Source of the DNA: Bradyrhizobium arachidis
GTDB taxonomy: Bacteria > Pseudomonadota > Alphaproteobacteria > Rhizobiales > Xanthobacteraceae
Reading direction: 5' to 3'
Assembly (NCBI RefSeq): GCF_015291705.1
Contig: NZ_CP030050.1
Location: 5,828,001-5,892,000 of the forward strand
DNA: 64,000 nt
The position numbers and the translations under genes are program-made. The notes under the pieces were generated by a model. That model did not search any database. It saw nothing but the letters and a program-made list of their open reading frames with translations, and was not told where the DNA came from. This document shows positions 1 to 8,497 of this stretch, piece by piece (position 1 is the first letter of the stretch; the number at the start of each line of letters is the position of its first letter).

Positions 1-2
1 TG

Positions 3-266
3 ATCGAAGCGGGAGCGGCCGGCATTCCCATGATCGCCGCCCGGGTCGGCGGCATCCCCGAGATCTTTGGTGCCGACAGTCCGGCGCTGTTCGCGCCGAG
101 CAATGCCGAAGCGATGGCGGAAGCAATTGCAGCCGCGCTGGACGATCCACAAGGAACCGCACAGCGTGCATCCTCTCTGCGCGAGCGCATCTCCGCGCAT
201 TTCTCGCAGCAGGCGATGGTCGATGGCGTGCTCGCGGGCTATCGCGACGCATTTGCCAATCATTAA
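3..266 (+). CDS. Glycosyltransferase family 4 protein, C-terminal end (partial)
   Basis: Only the last 87 codons are in the window; the reading frame is open from base 3 and stops at 266. The visible part holds the donor-binding signature of GT-B glycosyltransferases, an E-A-x-A-x-G-I-P stretch followed by VGGIPEI, then a loop with FAPSNAEAMAEAI and a final helix. Family 4 enzymes move a sugar from a nucleotide-sugar to a growing glycan at the inner face of the membrane. The next genes are a priming sugar-phosphate transferase and an O-antigen ligase-like protein, so a role in exopolysaccharide or O-antigen assembly is likely. The acceptor and sugar cannot be read from this fragment. Confidence 0.85.
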   Translation: MEAGAAGIPMIAARVGGIPEIFGADSPALFAPSNAEAMAEAIAAALDDPQGTAQRASSLRERISAHFSQQAMVDGVLAGYRDAFANH

Positions 267-383
267 CATTGTTCGGGTCGCTTTAGAAAATCTTCCGATT
301 TGTTCGATAATCGACGTGCCAGGGATGCTCACCCGGGGCGCAAAGTCGCTGCCCGCGGGTCTTTGGAATGGACGTGGACGCCC

Positions 384-1931
384 GTGGAACCGCTCAACGC
401 ACGCTCGATGCTCGATGCCGCGACCAGCGCCGCGGCCGTCCCGGTTGATAAACCCTTCGTCGAACGACGCCGCCGGCTTTCGCCGGCCGCGCTCGATGTC
501 GTCAACCAGAAGGTCGCTCGCGCCTATTCGCCGATCGTGATCACAGGCTTCGTGCGCGCGGCCGACTTCACGCTGCTGAGCCTCGTCGGCGCCGCACTCT
601 ATGTCGGCTATGTCATGCCGCTGTCCGGCTTCAGCTGGGTCTATCCTGCGCAGATCGTTGCCGTCGCGGTGGCCGCCGTGGTCTGCTTCCAGGCTGCCGA
701 CATGTACCAGGTGCAGCTGTTCCGCGGCCATCTGCGGCAGATGACGCGGATGATCTCGTCCTGGTCGTTCGTCTTCCTGCTGTTCATCGGCGTCTCCTTC
801 TTCGCCAAATTCGGCAGCGACACGTCGCGGCTCTGGCTCGCCGCCTTCTTCTTTCTCGGACTTGGCGTGCTGATCGGCGAACGCCTCGTGCTGCGCTCGC
901 TGGTGCGCAACTGGGCCCGTCAGGGTCGCCTCGACCGCCGCACCATCATCGTCGGCTCCGACCGCAACGGCGAGGAGCTGGTCGAGGCGCTGAACGCGCA
1001 GGAAGACTCGGACATCCACGTGCTCGGCGTGTTCGACGACCGCAACGACAGCCGCGCGCTCGACACCTGCGCCGGCGCCCGCAAGCTCGGCAAGGTCGAC
1101 GACATCGTCGAGTTCGCGCGTCGCACCCGCGTCGATCTCGTGCTGTTCGCGCTGCCGATCTCGGCCGAGACCCGCATCCTGGAGATGCTGAAGAAGCTCT
1201 GGGTTCTGCCGGTCGACATCCGCCTCTCCGCGCACACCAACAAGCTGCGTTTCCGGCCCCGCTCCTATTCCTATCTCGGCGAGGTGCCGACGCTGGACGT
1301 GTTCGAGGCGCCGATCACCGACTGGGATTTGGTGATGAAGTGGCTGTTCGACCGCGTTGTCGGCGGCCTTGCGCTGCTCGCGGCGCTGCCGGTGATGGGA
1401 CTGGTGGCGCTGGCGGTGAAGCTCGACAGCCCCGGCCCGGTGCTGTTCCGCCAGAAGCGCTTCGGCTTCAACAACGAACGCATCGACGTCTACAAGTTCC
1501 GCTCGATGTACCATCATCAGGCCGACCCAACCGCCTCGAAGGTCGTCACCAAGAACGACCCGCGCGTCACCCGCGTCGGCCGCTTCATCCGCAAGACCAG
1601 CCTCGACGAGCTGCCGCAGCTCTTCAACGTGGTGTTCTCCGGCAATCTCTCCCTGGTCGGCCCGCGCCCCCATGCGGTGCAGGGCAAGCTCCAGAGCCGC
1701 CTGTTCGACGAAGCCGTCGACGGCTATTTCGCCCGTCACCGCGTCAAGCCTGGCATCACCGGCTGGGCCCAGATCAACGGCTGGCGCGGCGAGATCGACA
1801 ACGAAGAGAAGATCCAGAAGCGCGTCGAGTTCGACCTCTATTACATCGAGAACTGGTCGGTGCTGTTCGACCTCTACATTCTGCTGAAGACGCCGATCTC
1901 GCTGCTGACCAAGAACGAGAACGCGTATTGA
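384..1931 (+). CDS. Undecaprenyl-phosphate glucose phosphotransferase-type priming enzyme (WcaJ/ExoY-like)
   Basis: Transfers a hexose-1-phosphate from UDP-sugar to undecaprenyl phosphate, the first step of exopolysaccharide or capsule repeat-unit assembly at the inner membrane. An N-terminal group of four hydrophobic segments is followed by a CoA-binding-like domain (starting [16 protein letters not shown]), one more membrane segment and the C-terminal bacterial sugar transferase domain. That domain shows [31 protein letters not shown] and KPGITGWAQ. The frame is open from a TTG at 300; GTG 384 and ATG 408 are better starts because the family pattern begins near the second, and 384 gives 515 aa. 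The preceding glycosyltransferase and the following ligase-like gene fit one polysaccharide cluster. Glucose is the usual substrate of this subfamily, but galactose is possible. Confidence 0.88.
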   Translation: MEPLNARSMLDAATSAAAVPVDKPFVERRRRLSPAALDVVNQKVARAYSPIVITGFVRAADFTLLSLVGAALYVGYVMPLSGFSWVYPAQIVAVAVAAVVCFQAADMYQVQLFRGHLRQMTRMISSWSFVFLLFIGVSFFAKFGSDTSRLWLAAFFFLGLGVLIGERLVLRSLVRNWARQGRLDRRTIIVGSDRNGEELVEALNAQEDSDIHVLGVFDDRNDSRALDTCAGARKLGKVDDIVEFARRTRVDLVLFALPISAETRILEMLKKLWVLPVDIRLSAHTNKLRFRPRSYSYLGEVPTLDVFEAPITDWDLVMKWLFDRVVGGLALLAALPVMGLVALAVKLDSPGPVLFRQKRFGFNNERIDVYKFRSMYHHQADPTASKVVTKNDPRVTRVGRFIRKTSLDELPQLFNVVFSGNLSLVGPRPHAVQGKLQSRLFDEAVDGYFARHRVKPGITGWAQINGWRGEIDNEEKIQKRVEFDLYYIENWSVLFDLYILLKTPISLLTKNENAY

Positions 1932-1944
1932 GTTGAGTTGCTCT

Positions 1945-2044
1945 GTCATGCCCCGCGAAGGCGGGGCATCCAGTACGCCGAGACGCCGGGGCTGAACCTC
2001 GCTGCCGCGGAATACTGGATCGCCCGGTCGAGCCGGGCGATGAC
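1945..2044. repeat. Nested palindromic repeat, family A, copy 1 (100 bp)
   Basis: Two hairpins in one unit: CCCCGC-gaag-GCGGGG on the left and GCCCGG-tcga-CCGGGC on the right. The unit has outer ends GTCATGCC and GGGCGATGAC and inner arms CCAGTA and TACTGG. Related copies are at 26054-26153 and, inverted, at 59724-59824. It sits between two polysaccharide genes. Confidence 0.85.
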
Positions 2045-2089
2045 AGCGGTGTTTGTGGCGTACCAGTTGCGTAAGCGTATGAGCGTGTG

Positions 2090-3346
2090 ATGGCGTATGC
2101 GGCGACAGCCGGTGGAGTGAACGTAGCCGGGCCGGCTGCGCCTGGCGTGCTGGCGCTCCAGCGTGCGCTGGTGTGGCTGGTCGGCGCCTCCGGCGCGATC
2201 GTCTTCATCGAACCGAGCCCCTACGAAATCGCGACGCTGCTTGCCACCGTCGCCTTCTTCGCCACCGGTTTGCGGCTGAAGCTCGTGCTGATACCGCTGG
2301 TGCTGATGCTGGTCCTGCTCAATGTCGGCTACACCATCAGCGCGATCCCGCTGTTCGAGCAGAGCGAGGTGGTGAGCTGGATCGCGACCTCCTGGTACAT
2401 GGCAGTCACCGTGGTGTTCTTTGCGATGATCACCTCAGAGGACACCGCCGCCCGGCTCGACATGCTGCTGCGCGGCCTCGTGGTCGGCGCGATGGTTGCC
2501 TCGCTCGCGGCGATCGCCGGCTATTTCCACCTGGTTCCGGGCGGCGACGATCTCCTCACCCTCTACGGACGCGCGCGCGGCACGTTCAAGGACCCGAACG
2601 TGCTCGGCGCCTTCCTGATCCTGCCGGCGCTGTTCGCGCTCCAGAGCGTGGTCTCCGACAAGCTGGCCAAAGCGCTCCGGAACGTCATCGCCTTCGGCAT
2701 CATGTCGCTGGCGATCCTGCTCGCCTTCTCCCGCGCCGCTTGGGGCGGGTTGGTGCTGACCTCCGCCTTCATGCTGGCGCTGATGGTCCTGACCAGCCGC
2801 ACCAATGCGCAGCGCTCGCGCATCGTCGTCATGGCGATCGTCGCCGCCGTGCTGAGCCTCGCGCTGATCGCGGTCCTGCTGTCATTCGATTCCACCGCCG
2901 AGATGTTCAAGCAGCGCGCCAGCTTCGACCAGAGCTATGACGAAGGCCGCTTCGGCCGGTTCGGCAGGCACATCCTCGGCGCGGAGATGGCACTCGACCT
3001 GCCGCTCGGCATCGGCCCGCTGCAATTCCACCGCTTCTTTCCCGAGGACACCCACAACTCCTATCTCAACGCCTTCATGTCGGGCGGCTGGCTCTCCGGC
3101 GTGTGCTATCCCGCGCTGGTCTTCACCACCGTGATCATGGGCTTCCGAAACGTCTTCGTCCGCGTGCCCTGGCAGCGCGCTTATCTTGCGATCTTCTCTG
3201 CCTTCGTCGGCACCGTCGGCGAGAGCTTCGTGATCGACACCGACCACTGGCGGCACTTCTGGATGATGCTGGGCGCGATGTGGGGCATGATCGCCGCTGC
3301 GCAGGCCTACAAGATCAAGGTTTCGGACGAAGCTTCTTCAGCTTGA
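2090..3346 (+). CDS. O-antigen ligase/polymerase-like membrane protein
   Basis: 418-aa polytopic membrane protein with about ten hydrophobic segments and the large periplasmic loop between late segments that is typical of the Wzy_C/WaaL superfamily. The family joins polymerised glycan to a lipid carrier or lipid A, or polymerises repeat units, at the periplasmic face. A conserved-looking RGTFKDPNVLGAF stretch (about 160-175) and the loop with FGRFGRHILG and HNSYLNAFMSGG match the ligase pattern. A GTG directly precedes ATG 2090; the ATG is taken as start. The 3' end overlaps the convergent MarR gene by 32 bases. Ligase and polymerase cannot be told apart by eye. Confidence 0.8.
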   Translation: MAYAATAGGVNVAGPAAPGVLALQRALVWLVGASGAIVFIEPSPYEIATLLATVAFFATGLRLKLVLIPLVLMLVLLNVGYTISAIPLFEQSEVVSWIATSWYMAVTVVFFAMITSEDTAARLDMLLRGLVVGAMVASLAAIAGYFHLVPGGDDLLTLYGRARGTFKDPNVLGAFLILPALFALQSVVSDKLAKALRNVIAFGIMSLAILLAFSRAAWGGLVLTSAFMLALMVLTSRTNAQRSRIVVMAIVAAVLSLALIAVLLSFDSTAEMFKQRASFDQSYDEGRFGRFGRHILGAEMALDLPLGIGPLQFHRFFPEDTHNSYLNAFMSGGWLSGVCYPALVFTTVIMGFRNVFVRVPWQRAYLAIFSAFVGTVGESFVIDTDHWRHFWMMLGAMWGMIAAAQAYKIKVSDEASSA

Positions 3347-3842
3347 GATCAGGACGCTTCTCCGGCGGCGTGTCGAGCAGGCCCTTCAGCGCCTCGGTCG
3401 CCGCCAGCACGCCCTTGTAACCCTCGGTCGCGAAGCGCAGCAGCAGCCGCAGTTCCTCATCGGAATAGGCGCCAAATACCTTTTCCATCGCCTGCTGCAT
3501 CGGCACGTAGAGCTGGCCGATTTTCATCGCCTTCTCCGGCACGACCGAAATGAAGACCTTGCGCCGATCTTTCTCGTCGCGCTCGCGGCGCACCAGGCCG
3601 GCCTTCTCGAGTCGGTCGACCACACCGGTGATCGCGCCCGTGGTCAGGCCGGTGACCTCGGCGAGCCGGCCTGCGGTGACGCGGCCCTCCAGATACAGGA
3701 TGTCCATGCATTCGAGGTCGGAATTGGCAATTCCGGCAACGTTCGCAACGGTCTGGCCATAGAGCACGCCCTGCGCGGACGACCTGCGCATTGCCTCCTC
3801 GAGCTCCTGCAACAATGCCACGCGCGCTTTCGTCCTTGACAA
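3315..3842 (-). CDS. MarR family transcriptional regulator
   Basis: 175-aa winged-helix regulator. Helix-turn-helix and wing are visible as LAEVTGLTTGAITGVVDRLEKAGLVRRERDEKDRRK (about residues 60-95, in pieces LAEVTGLTTGAITGVVDRLE and RERDEKDRRK), followed by a long C-terminal dimerisation helix. The apparent start is TTG at 3842 with GAGG six bases upstream; the first ATG would lose the N-terminal helix. It is transcribed away from the FAD monooxygenase at 3939, and the 96-base gap holds repeated CTTAGT-type half-sites. The simplest reading is a ligand-responsive repressor of the monooxygenase and of itself. The C-terminus overlaps the end of the O-antigen ligase-like gene. Confidence 0.88.
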   Translation of the reverse strand: MSRTKARVALLQELEEAMRRSSAQGVLYGQTVANVAGIANSDLECMDILYLEGRVTAGRLAEVTGLTTGAITGVVDRLEKAGLVRRERDEKDRRKVFISVVPEKAMKIGQLYVPMQQAMEKVFGAYSDEELRLLLRFATEGYKGVLAATEALKGLLDTPPEKRPDLKLKKLRPKP

Positions 3843-3853
3843 GGCTGGCCTCG

Positions 3854-3889
3854 TATCTTAGTCGATATATATCTTAGTCACTAAGAGAT
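3854..3889. promoter_or_regulatory. Putative MarR operator region
   Basis: The gap between the MarR gene and the monooxygenase has two direct copies of TATCTTAGTC (3854-3863 and 3870-3879). The second is part of the perfect inverted repeat CTTAGT-C-ACTAAG (3873-3885). Short AT-rich palindromes of this size are typical MarR sites; binding is inferred. Confidence 0.6.
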
Positions 3890-3938
3890 TTAGCAACTTT
3901 AATTCCTCCTAGCACCACGGAAACGTCGGGAGCAAGCC

Positions 3939-5135
3939 ATGTCCAGCCCTCCACGCAAGGCCCTGATCATCGGCGCCGGCATCGCCGGGCCAGTCGCGGC
4001 GATCCTGCTTCGCCGCGCCGGCATCGAATCCGCGATCTACGAGGCATGGCCCTATTCGAAAGGCATCGGCGGCGGGCTTCAGATCGCGCCGAACGGCATG
4101 CAAGTCATGGACGAGATCGGCCTTGCGGGCGAGCTGATCGGCCGCGGCTCGGTCGCGGAGTCCTTCGACTTCTACTCGCAAGGCGGCGAGCGGCTCGGCT
4201 CGATCAATCGCGACATGGAACGGCGCTTCGGCCAGCCGGCGGTCAATGTCTGCCGCGCTACGCTGAACGAGATATTGATCGACAAGGCCTGGTGCGCTTG
4301 CGTCTCGCTCTATTTCGAAAAGCGTCTGATCAAGATCGAGGATCGCGGCGACCAGCCGATCATTGCCTATTTCGCTGACGGCACCACAGCCGAAGGCGAC
4401 TTCCTGATCGGCGCCGACGGCGTGCATTCCATCACCCGGCGCCAGGTGGTGCCGGACGGACCGCAGCCGTTCAACACCGGCCTGATCGGCTTTGGCGGCT
4501 TCGTGCCGCACGCCGTGCTCGACGGCCGGCCGATCGGCCGGCACGTCGAGACGACGTTCGGCCAGAGCGGGTTCTTCGGCTACGGCTATTGCAGCCCGGA
4601 TCCGACCGACGGCGTGATGTGGTGGAGCACGCAGCCCGCCCACGGCATGGATGCCGCGATGTTCCGCGCGCTCGACCAGGCGACGCTGAAGCAGCATCTG
4701 CGCGGCTTCCACCGCGGCTGGCACAATCCGATCCCCGACATCATCGAAGCCGCGGAGAATATCGTGGTCACCGATACGCTGGACGTCGCGACCCTGCCGA
4801 CCTGGTCGCGCAAGCGCTCGCTGTTGATCGGCGATGCCGCGCATGCGACCAGCCCGCATGCCGGCCAGGGCGCCTCGCTCGCGCTCGAGGATGCGATGAG
4901 GCTCGCACGCCTGATGCAGGACGGCCAGGAGCTCGGCGCCACCTTCCAGGCCTTCGAGGCCGAGCGCCGCCCCCGCGCGGAGAAGATCGTCGCCATGGCC
5001 CGCCGCAACGGCAACAGCAAGCGCGAGTTCAGCGCGACCGGCGCGTGGATGCGCAATCAGATGATGAAGTGGCTGCTGCCGCTGGGCGCCAAGAGCATGG
5101 ACTTCATGTACGCGTATGACGCGCGGGCGGCGTAG
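3939..5135 (+). CDS. FAD-dependent monooxygenase (aromatic hydroxylase family)
   Basis: 398-aa single-component flavoprotein of the UbiH/salicylate-hydroxylase superfamily, which uses NAD(P)H and O2 to hydroxylate small, usually aromatic, substrates in the cytoplasm. The N-terminal FAD motif is IIGAGIAGPVAA (G12, G14, G17), GADGVHS lies mid-protein, and the second FAD motif LIGDAAHATSPHAGQG has its GD at 298-299. ATG 3939 has GGGAG six to seven bases upstream. It is divergent from a MarR regulator with palindromic sites in the shared promoter region, suggesting induction by its substrate or a related compound. The substrate is not readable; no ring-cleavage genes are adjacent. Confidence 0.88.
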   Translation: MSSPPRKALIIGAGIAGPVAAILLRRAGIESAIYEAWPYSKGIGGGLQIAPNGMQVMDEIGLAGELIGRGSVAESFDFYSQGGERLGSINRDMERRFGQPAVNVCRATLNEILIDKAWCACVSLYFEKRLIKIEDRGDQPIIAYFADGTTAEGDFLIGADGVHSITRRQVVPDGPQPFNTGLIGFGGFVPHAVLDGRPIGRHVETTFGQSGFFGYGYCSPDPTDGVMWWSTQPAHGMDAAMFRALDQATLKQHLRGFHRGWHNPIPDIIEAAENIVVTDTLDVATLPTWSRKRSLLIGDAAHATSPHAGQGASLALEDAMRLARLMQDGQELGATFQAFEAERRPRAEKIVAMARRNGNSKREFSATGAWMRNQMMKWLLPLGAKSMDFMYAYDARAA

Positions 5136-5166
5136 CGGCGCACTACCGTAGTAGCGACACCCTGCC

Positions 5167-5242
5167 GTAGGGTGGGCAAAGCGCAGCGTGCCCACCACTG
5201 AGAGAAGGTGGGCACGGCGCGTTGCGCCTTTGCTCACCCTAC
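5167..5242. repeat. Palindromic repeat, family B, copy 1
   Basis: Begins GTAGGGTGGGCAAAGCG and ends TTTGCTCACCCTAC, with an inner inverted pair GTGCCCACCA/GGTGGGCAC. A second copy lies at 63330-63423 and a diverged copy at 37119-37199. It occupies the gap between two convergent genes and may act as a transcription barrier. Confidence 0.8.
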
Positions 5243-5260
5243 GAGAGCTACGATGCCAAG

Positions 5261-6436
5261 CTAGCTCTCCACCTCAAACCTCAGCCCAGCGTTCTCGACC
5301 AGCCGCCTGATCAGCTTGTGCTGCATCGCTGCGCCCGGCGTCCAGAGACCAGCCGGCACGTCAGGCGTGTCGCGCAACAGGCAGATCGCGCATTCGGAGA
5401 CGATCTTCGCCGTTGACGCATAGCCGGGATCGAGATCGCCCTTCACCGCCGCGCGAACCTGACGGCCGTCGGGCGCAATCGCGACATAAAGCAGGTCGTA
5501 GTGACCGTTGTCGCGCTCTTCCTTCGTGGGGCCCTCGCCGGGCTTGAGCGCTTCAGGACCTGTCTTTTCGCTGTTGGCGGCCATGACGCGCTTGGCGTTG
5601 GCCTGCCCTTCTTCCCCCGCTCCCGTCAGCACCATCTCGTCGTAGACGAAATCCCTGCCATACGGGAATCCCATCAGCATGTTGGAGCGGTGGACGTTGC
5701 GCGTATTCAGCGTCGCCATCGCGAACGGGGCGGACCACGATTGCAGGTCCTCCTCGAAAACAGGCCTGTTGCCGCGCGGCTGTTTCGGCCCCTCGAAGCC
5801 AGGCGTGAATGCGAAGGGGTCCTTGAGGATCGACACCAGGCTGAGATCCTGCGCGACTGCTTCGAAGGTCACCCTCGCGCTCGCCGAGGTGCCGCCTGAG
5901 AACTTCCAGCTGAGGTCGCGGACGCGCCCCTTGACGCGCGGCACTGGCGCTCCGAACACGCGCCTGGCTTCCTCCTGCACGAAGAACGCCCCGAGCTCGA
6001 ACGGCACGGAATCGAAGCCGCAGGAGAAGATGATGCGCGCACCGCTCGCCTTGGCGGCCGCCTCATGCCTGTCGATCATCTGCTTCAGCCAGATCGGCTC
6101 GCCGCAGAGATCCATGTAGTCGGTGCCATCAGCGACACAGGCCGCAAGCAGATCGGATCCGTAAAGCTGGTACGGGCCGACCGTGGTGACGACCAGCCTC
6201 GCTTGATCGACCATCGCCCGCAGCGACGCGGGATCAGCGGCATCGGCAACGATGAGGGGCGTGTCCGCGGGGGCTCCGATCGCATCGAGAACGGAGGCGA
6301 GCTTGTCCCTGCTGCGCCCGGCGAGCGCCCAGCTCGGCGAGCCTTCACCGACATAGTGCGCGGCGAGATACTCGGCGACGAGCTGGCCGGTGTAACCGGT
6401 TGCACCGTAGACGACGATGTCGAACTTCGCTGACAC
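5261..6436 (-). CDS. Saccharopine dehydrogenase-like oxidoreductase (trans-acting enoyl reductase type), copy 1
   Basis: 391-aa protein with an N-terminal Rossmann motif VVYGATGYTGQLVAEYL (from about residue 8), then GPYQLYGSDLLAACVADGTDY and DLCGEPIW. It belongs to the NADP-binding saccharopine dehydrogenase-like superfamily, which includes mycobacterial trans-acting enoyl reductases acting on lipid or polyketide intermediates. True lysine metabolism is unlikely. The start is GTG at 6436 with AAGG upstream. It lies 29 bases behind a close paralogue in the same direction (about three-quarters identical by eye), so the pair arose by tandem duplication. Together with the DUF169 gene upstream they probably form one operon. 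The substrate is unknown. Confidence 0.82.
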   Translation of the reverse strand: MSAKFDIVVYGATGYTGQLVAEYLAAHYVGEGSPSWALAGRSRDKLASVLDAIGAPADTPLIVADAADPASLRAMVDQARLVVTTVGPYQLYGSDLLAACVADGTDYMDLCGEPIWLKQMIDRHEAAAKASGARIIFSCGFDSVPFELGAFFVQEEARRVFGAPVPRVKGRVRDLSWKFSGGTSASARVTFEAVAQDLSLVSILKDPFAFTPGFEGPKQPRGNRPVFEEDLQSWSAPFAMATLNTRNVHRSNMLMGFPYGRDFVYDEMVLTGAGEEGQANAKRVMAANSEKTGPEALKPGEGPTKEERDNGHYDLLYVAIAPDGRQVRAAVKGDLDPGYASTAKIVSECAICLLRDTPDVPAGLWTPGAAMQHKLIRRLVENAGLRFEVES

Positions 6437-6465
6437 AGATCACGCCTTCTGCAGGACCGTGGGCT

Positions 6466-7644
6466 CTACGCTTCCACCCTGAACGTCAGCCCCGCGTGGT
6501 CCTGCAGCCGCTTGATCAGCTTGTGCTGCATCGCTGCGCCCGGCGTCCAGAAGCCGGCGGCGACATCAGTCGCATCACGCAGCATGCAGATCGCGCATTC
6601 GGAGATCATCTTCGAGGTCGAGCCGTAGCCGGGATCGCGGTCGCCGGTGACGCCGGCACGCACCATGCGACCGTCCGGCGCGATCGCGACATAGAGCAGG
6701 TTGAACAGACCGTTCTCCCGCTCTTCCTTCGACGGCCCCTCGCCCGGCTTGGGCGCGTTCGGGCCGGTCTTCTCGGCGTTGGCCGCCATCACACGTTTCG
6801 CGTTGGCCTCGCCTTTTTCGCCGGGACCGGTCAGGACCATCTCGTCGTAGACGAAGTCCTGGCCGTAGGGGAAGCCCATCAGCATGTTGGAGCGATGGAC
6901 GTTGCGCGTGTTGATCAGCGCCATCATGAACGGCGCGGCCCAGGATTGCAGATCCTCCTCGAGCAGCGCCCTGTTGCCCTTCGGCTGTTTCGGACCGGTG
7001 AAGCCCGGCGTCAGCGCGAACGGATCGTTCAGGATCGCAACGAGGCTGATATCCTTTGCGACCGCATCGAAGGTCGCCTTCGCGCTCGCCGCCGTTCCGC
7101 CCGAGAGCGTACCGCGCATGTCGCGCACGCGCCCCTTCACGCGCGCGGCGGGAGCGCCGAACGCGCGTTTGGCCTCGTCCTGCACGAAGAACGCGCCGAG
7201 CTCGAACGGCACGGAATCGAAGCCGCACGAGAACACGATGCGTGCGCCGCTCTGCTTCGCCGCCGCCTCGTACTTGTCGATCATCTGCCGCATCCAGACC
7301 GGCTCGCCGCACAGATCGAAATAATCCGTGCCGCCAGCAACGCAGGCCGCGAGCAGGTCCTCGCCATAGAATTGATACGGACCGACCGTCGTGACGACCG
7401 ACCTCGTCTGCGCCACCATCGCCTTCAGCGAGGCGGCATCCGACGCATCGGCGACGATCAGCGGCGTATCCGCGGGCGCGCCTATCGCATCGCGCACCGT
7501 TTTCAGCTTGTCGAGGCTACGGCCTGCCATCGCCCATTTGAGCGCCTTGTCGTCCTTGTAATGTGCCGCCAAGTATTCGGCGACGAGCTGGCCGGTGAAA
7601 CCGGTCGCACCGTAGACGACGATGTCGAATTCCTGAGAGCTCAT
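6466..7644 (-). CDS. Saccharopine dehydrogenase-like oxidoreductase, copy 2
   Basis: 392-aa paralogue of the next gene downstream, with the same domain order: Rossmann motif GATGFTGQLVAEYLAAHY, GPYQFYGEDLLAACVAGGTDY, then a C-terminal part with NVHRSNMLMGFPYGQDFVYD shared almost word for word. ATG 7644 is preceded by AGGGACG. It starts 9 bases after the stop of the DUF169 gene, consistent with an operon running DUF169, copy 2, copy 1. Members reduce or oxidise unknown, probably acyl, substrates with NAD(P)H. Keeping two similar copies suggests different substrates or dosage. Confidence 0.82.
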   Translation of the reverse strand: MSSQEFDIVVYGATGFTGQLVAEYLAAHYKDDKALKWAMAGRSLDKLKTVRDAIGAPADTPLIVADASDAASLKAMVAQTRSVVTTVGPYQFYGEDLLAACVAGGTDYFDLCGEPVWMRQMIDKYEAAAKQSGARIVFSCGFDSVPFELGAFFVQDEAKRAFGAPAARVKGRVRDMRGTLSGGTAASAKATFDAVAKDISLVAILNDPFALTPGFTGPKQPKGNRALLEEDLQSWAAPFMMALINTRNVHRSNMLMGFPYGQDFVYDEMVLTGPGEKGEANAKRVMAANAEKTGPNAPKPGEGPSKEERENGLFNLLYVAIAPDGRMVRAGVTGDRDPGYGSTSKMISECAICMLRDATDVAAGFWTPGAAMQHKLIKRLQDHAGLTFRVEA

Positions 7645-7653
7645 GGTCGTCCC

Positions 7654-8436
7654 TTACTTTTTCGCGTAACTCACGCCCATGCCGGCACGGACGTCGCTTT
7701 GAATACCATAGGGCGGGATCGGATAGCGCAGGCCGTTCTTCGCCAGCGCCTTCATCCCCTCGATCGCCTTGGCGAGATGGGAGGGCTTCAAGGCCATCAG
7801 CATCTCCTCGTCCGGCACGCCGCCATAGCGCCGTTCGGCATAGCATGGCAAGGACAGGCTGGGCTCGCCGGTCTTGAGCGCCCTGCCCCAGGAATCCGCG
7901 CAAGCGGTCTCGCCGACCACGCCCCATTCGAACTTCTTGTAGCCGGTATACTGCAGGCCGTTGATCAGGATGATCATCTGCCCGGGTGTCGCGTAGACGA
8001 GGCAGATGTCGGGCGGATCGAGCCGGCCGCTCTGGAGCGGACTGACCGCGAGCGCCTGGTAGTGCCCGAACGGCACGACGTCCAGCGCCTCCTGGCGCTT
8101 GCGCGCATCTTCGGCCGTGCCGTGCCATACGCCGACATAGTTTTCGCCGGCGAGCCATTTTTCGTCCTGTGGCGCGAGGCCGATCACCGCACGGCACTGT
8201 GCGCCGACCAGATCGTCGCCGGTGATGCCGACGGTCCAGCCCAGACGCGCGGCCATGCTAACGATCTGGTCGGTGGTATGGATCGCGTTCGGCCGCCGGA
8301 TTTTCGGGATCGCCTCCATCTCCGCGGCTTGCGCGAACAGCTTCATGCCGATCACCGTCGTCTTCAGTCGCAACAGGCTATTGAGATCGGCGACGAGGCC
8401 GGCAAGATCGATCCTGTCTGCGCTCTGCTGCTGCAT
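7654..8436 (-). CDS. DUF169 domain protein
   Basis: 260-aa protein from ATG 8436, which has GGAGG five bases upstream; a longer frame to 8682 has no comparable start. DUF169 proteins are widespread and of unknown function. Visible are KTTVIGMKLF near residue 25, a repeated use of small and aromatic residues (YVGVWHGTAEDA, ILINGLQYTGYKKFEWG), and two cysteines (ACADSWG, LPCYAERRYGG) that could bind a cofactor. It is the first gene of a probable three-gene operon with two saccharopine-dehydrogenase-like reductases, which hints at a related pathway. No membrane segment or signal peptide is seen. Confidence 0.78.
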   Translation of the reverse strand: MQQQSADRIDLAGLVADLNSLLRLKTTVIGMKLFAQAAEMEAIPKIRRPNAIHTTDQIVSMAARLGWTVGITGDDLVGAQCRAVIGLAPQDEKWLAGENYVGVWHGTAEDARKRQEALDVVPFGHYQALAVSPLQSGRLDPPDICLVYATPGQMIILINGLQYTGYKKFEWGVVGETACADSWGRALKTGEPSLSLPCYAERRYGGVPDEEMLMALKPSHLAKAIEGMKALAKNGLRYPIPPYGIQSDVRAGMGVSYAKK

Positions 8437-8497
8437 GGCATCCTCCGGGGCCGGCGATCGCGCGCCGGTGCTGTGTTCTTGTTTTGCAGCCCCCGTT

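Noticed and set aside
3909..5237. Long minus-strand frame (442 codons) over the FAD monooxygenase
   Set aside because: It is antisense to a gene with clear FAD motifs, has no family pattern and is Arg/Ala/His-rich as shadow frames in high-GC DNA are.
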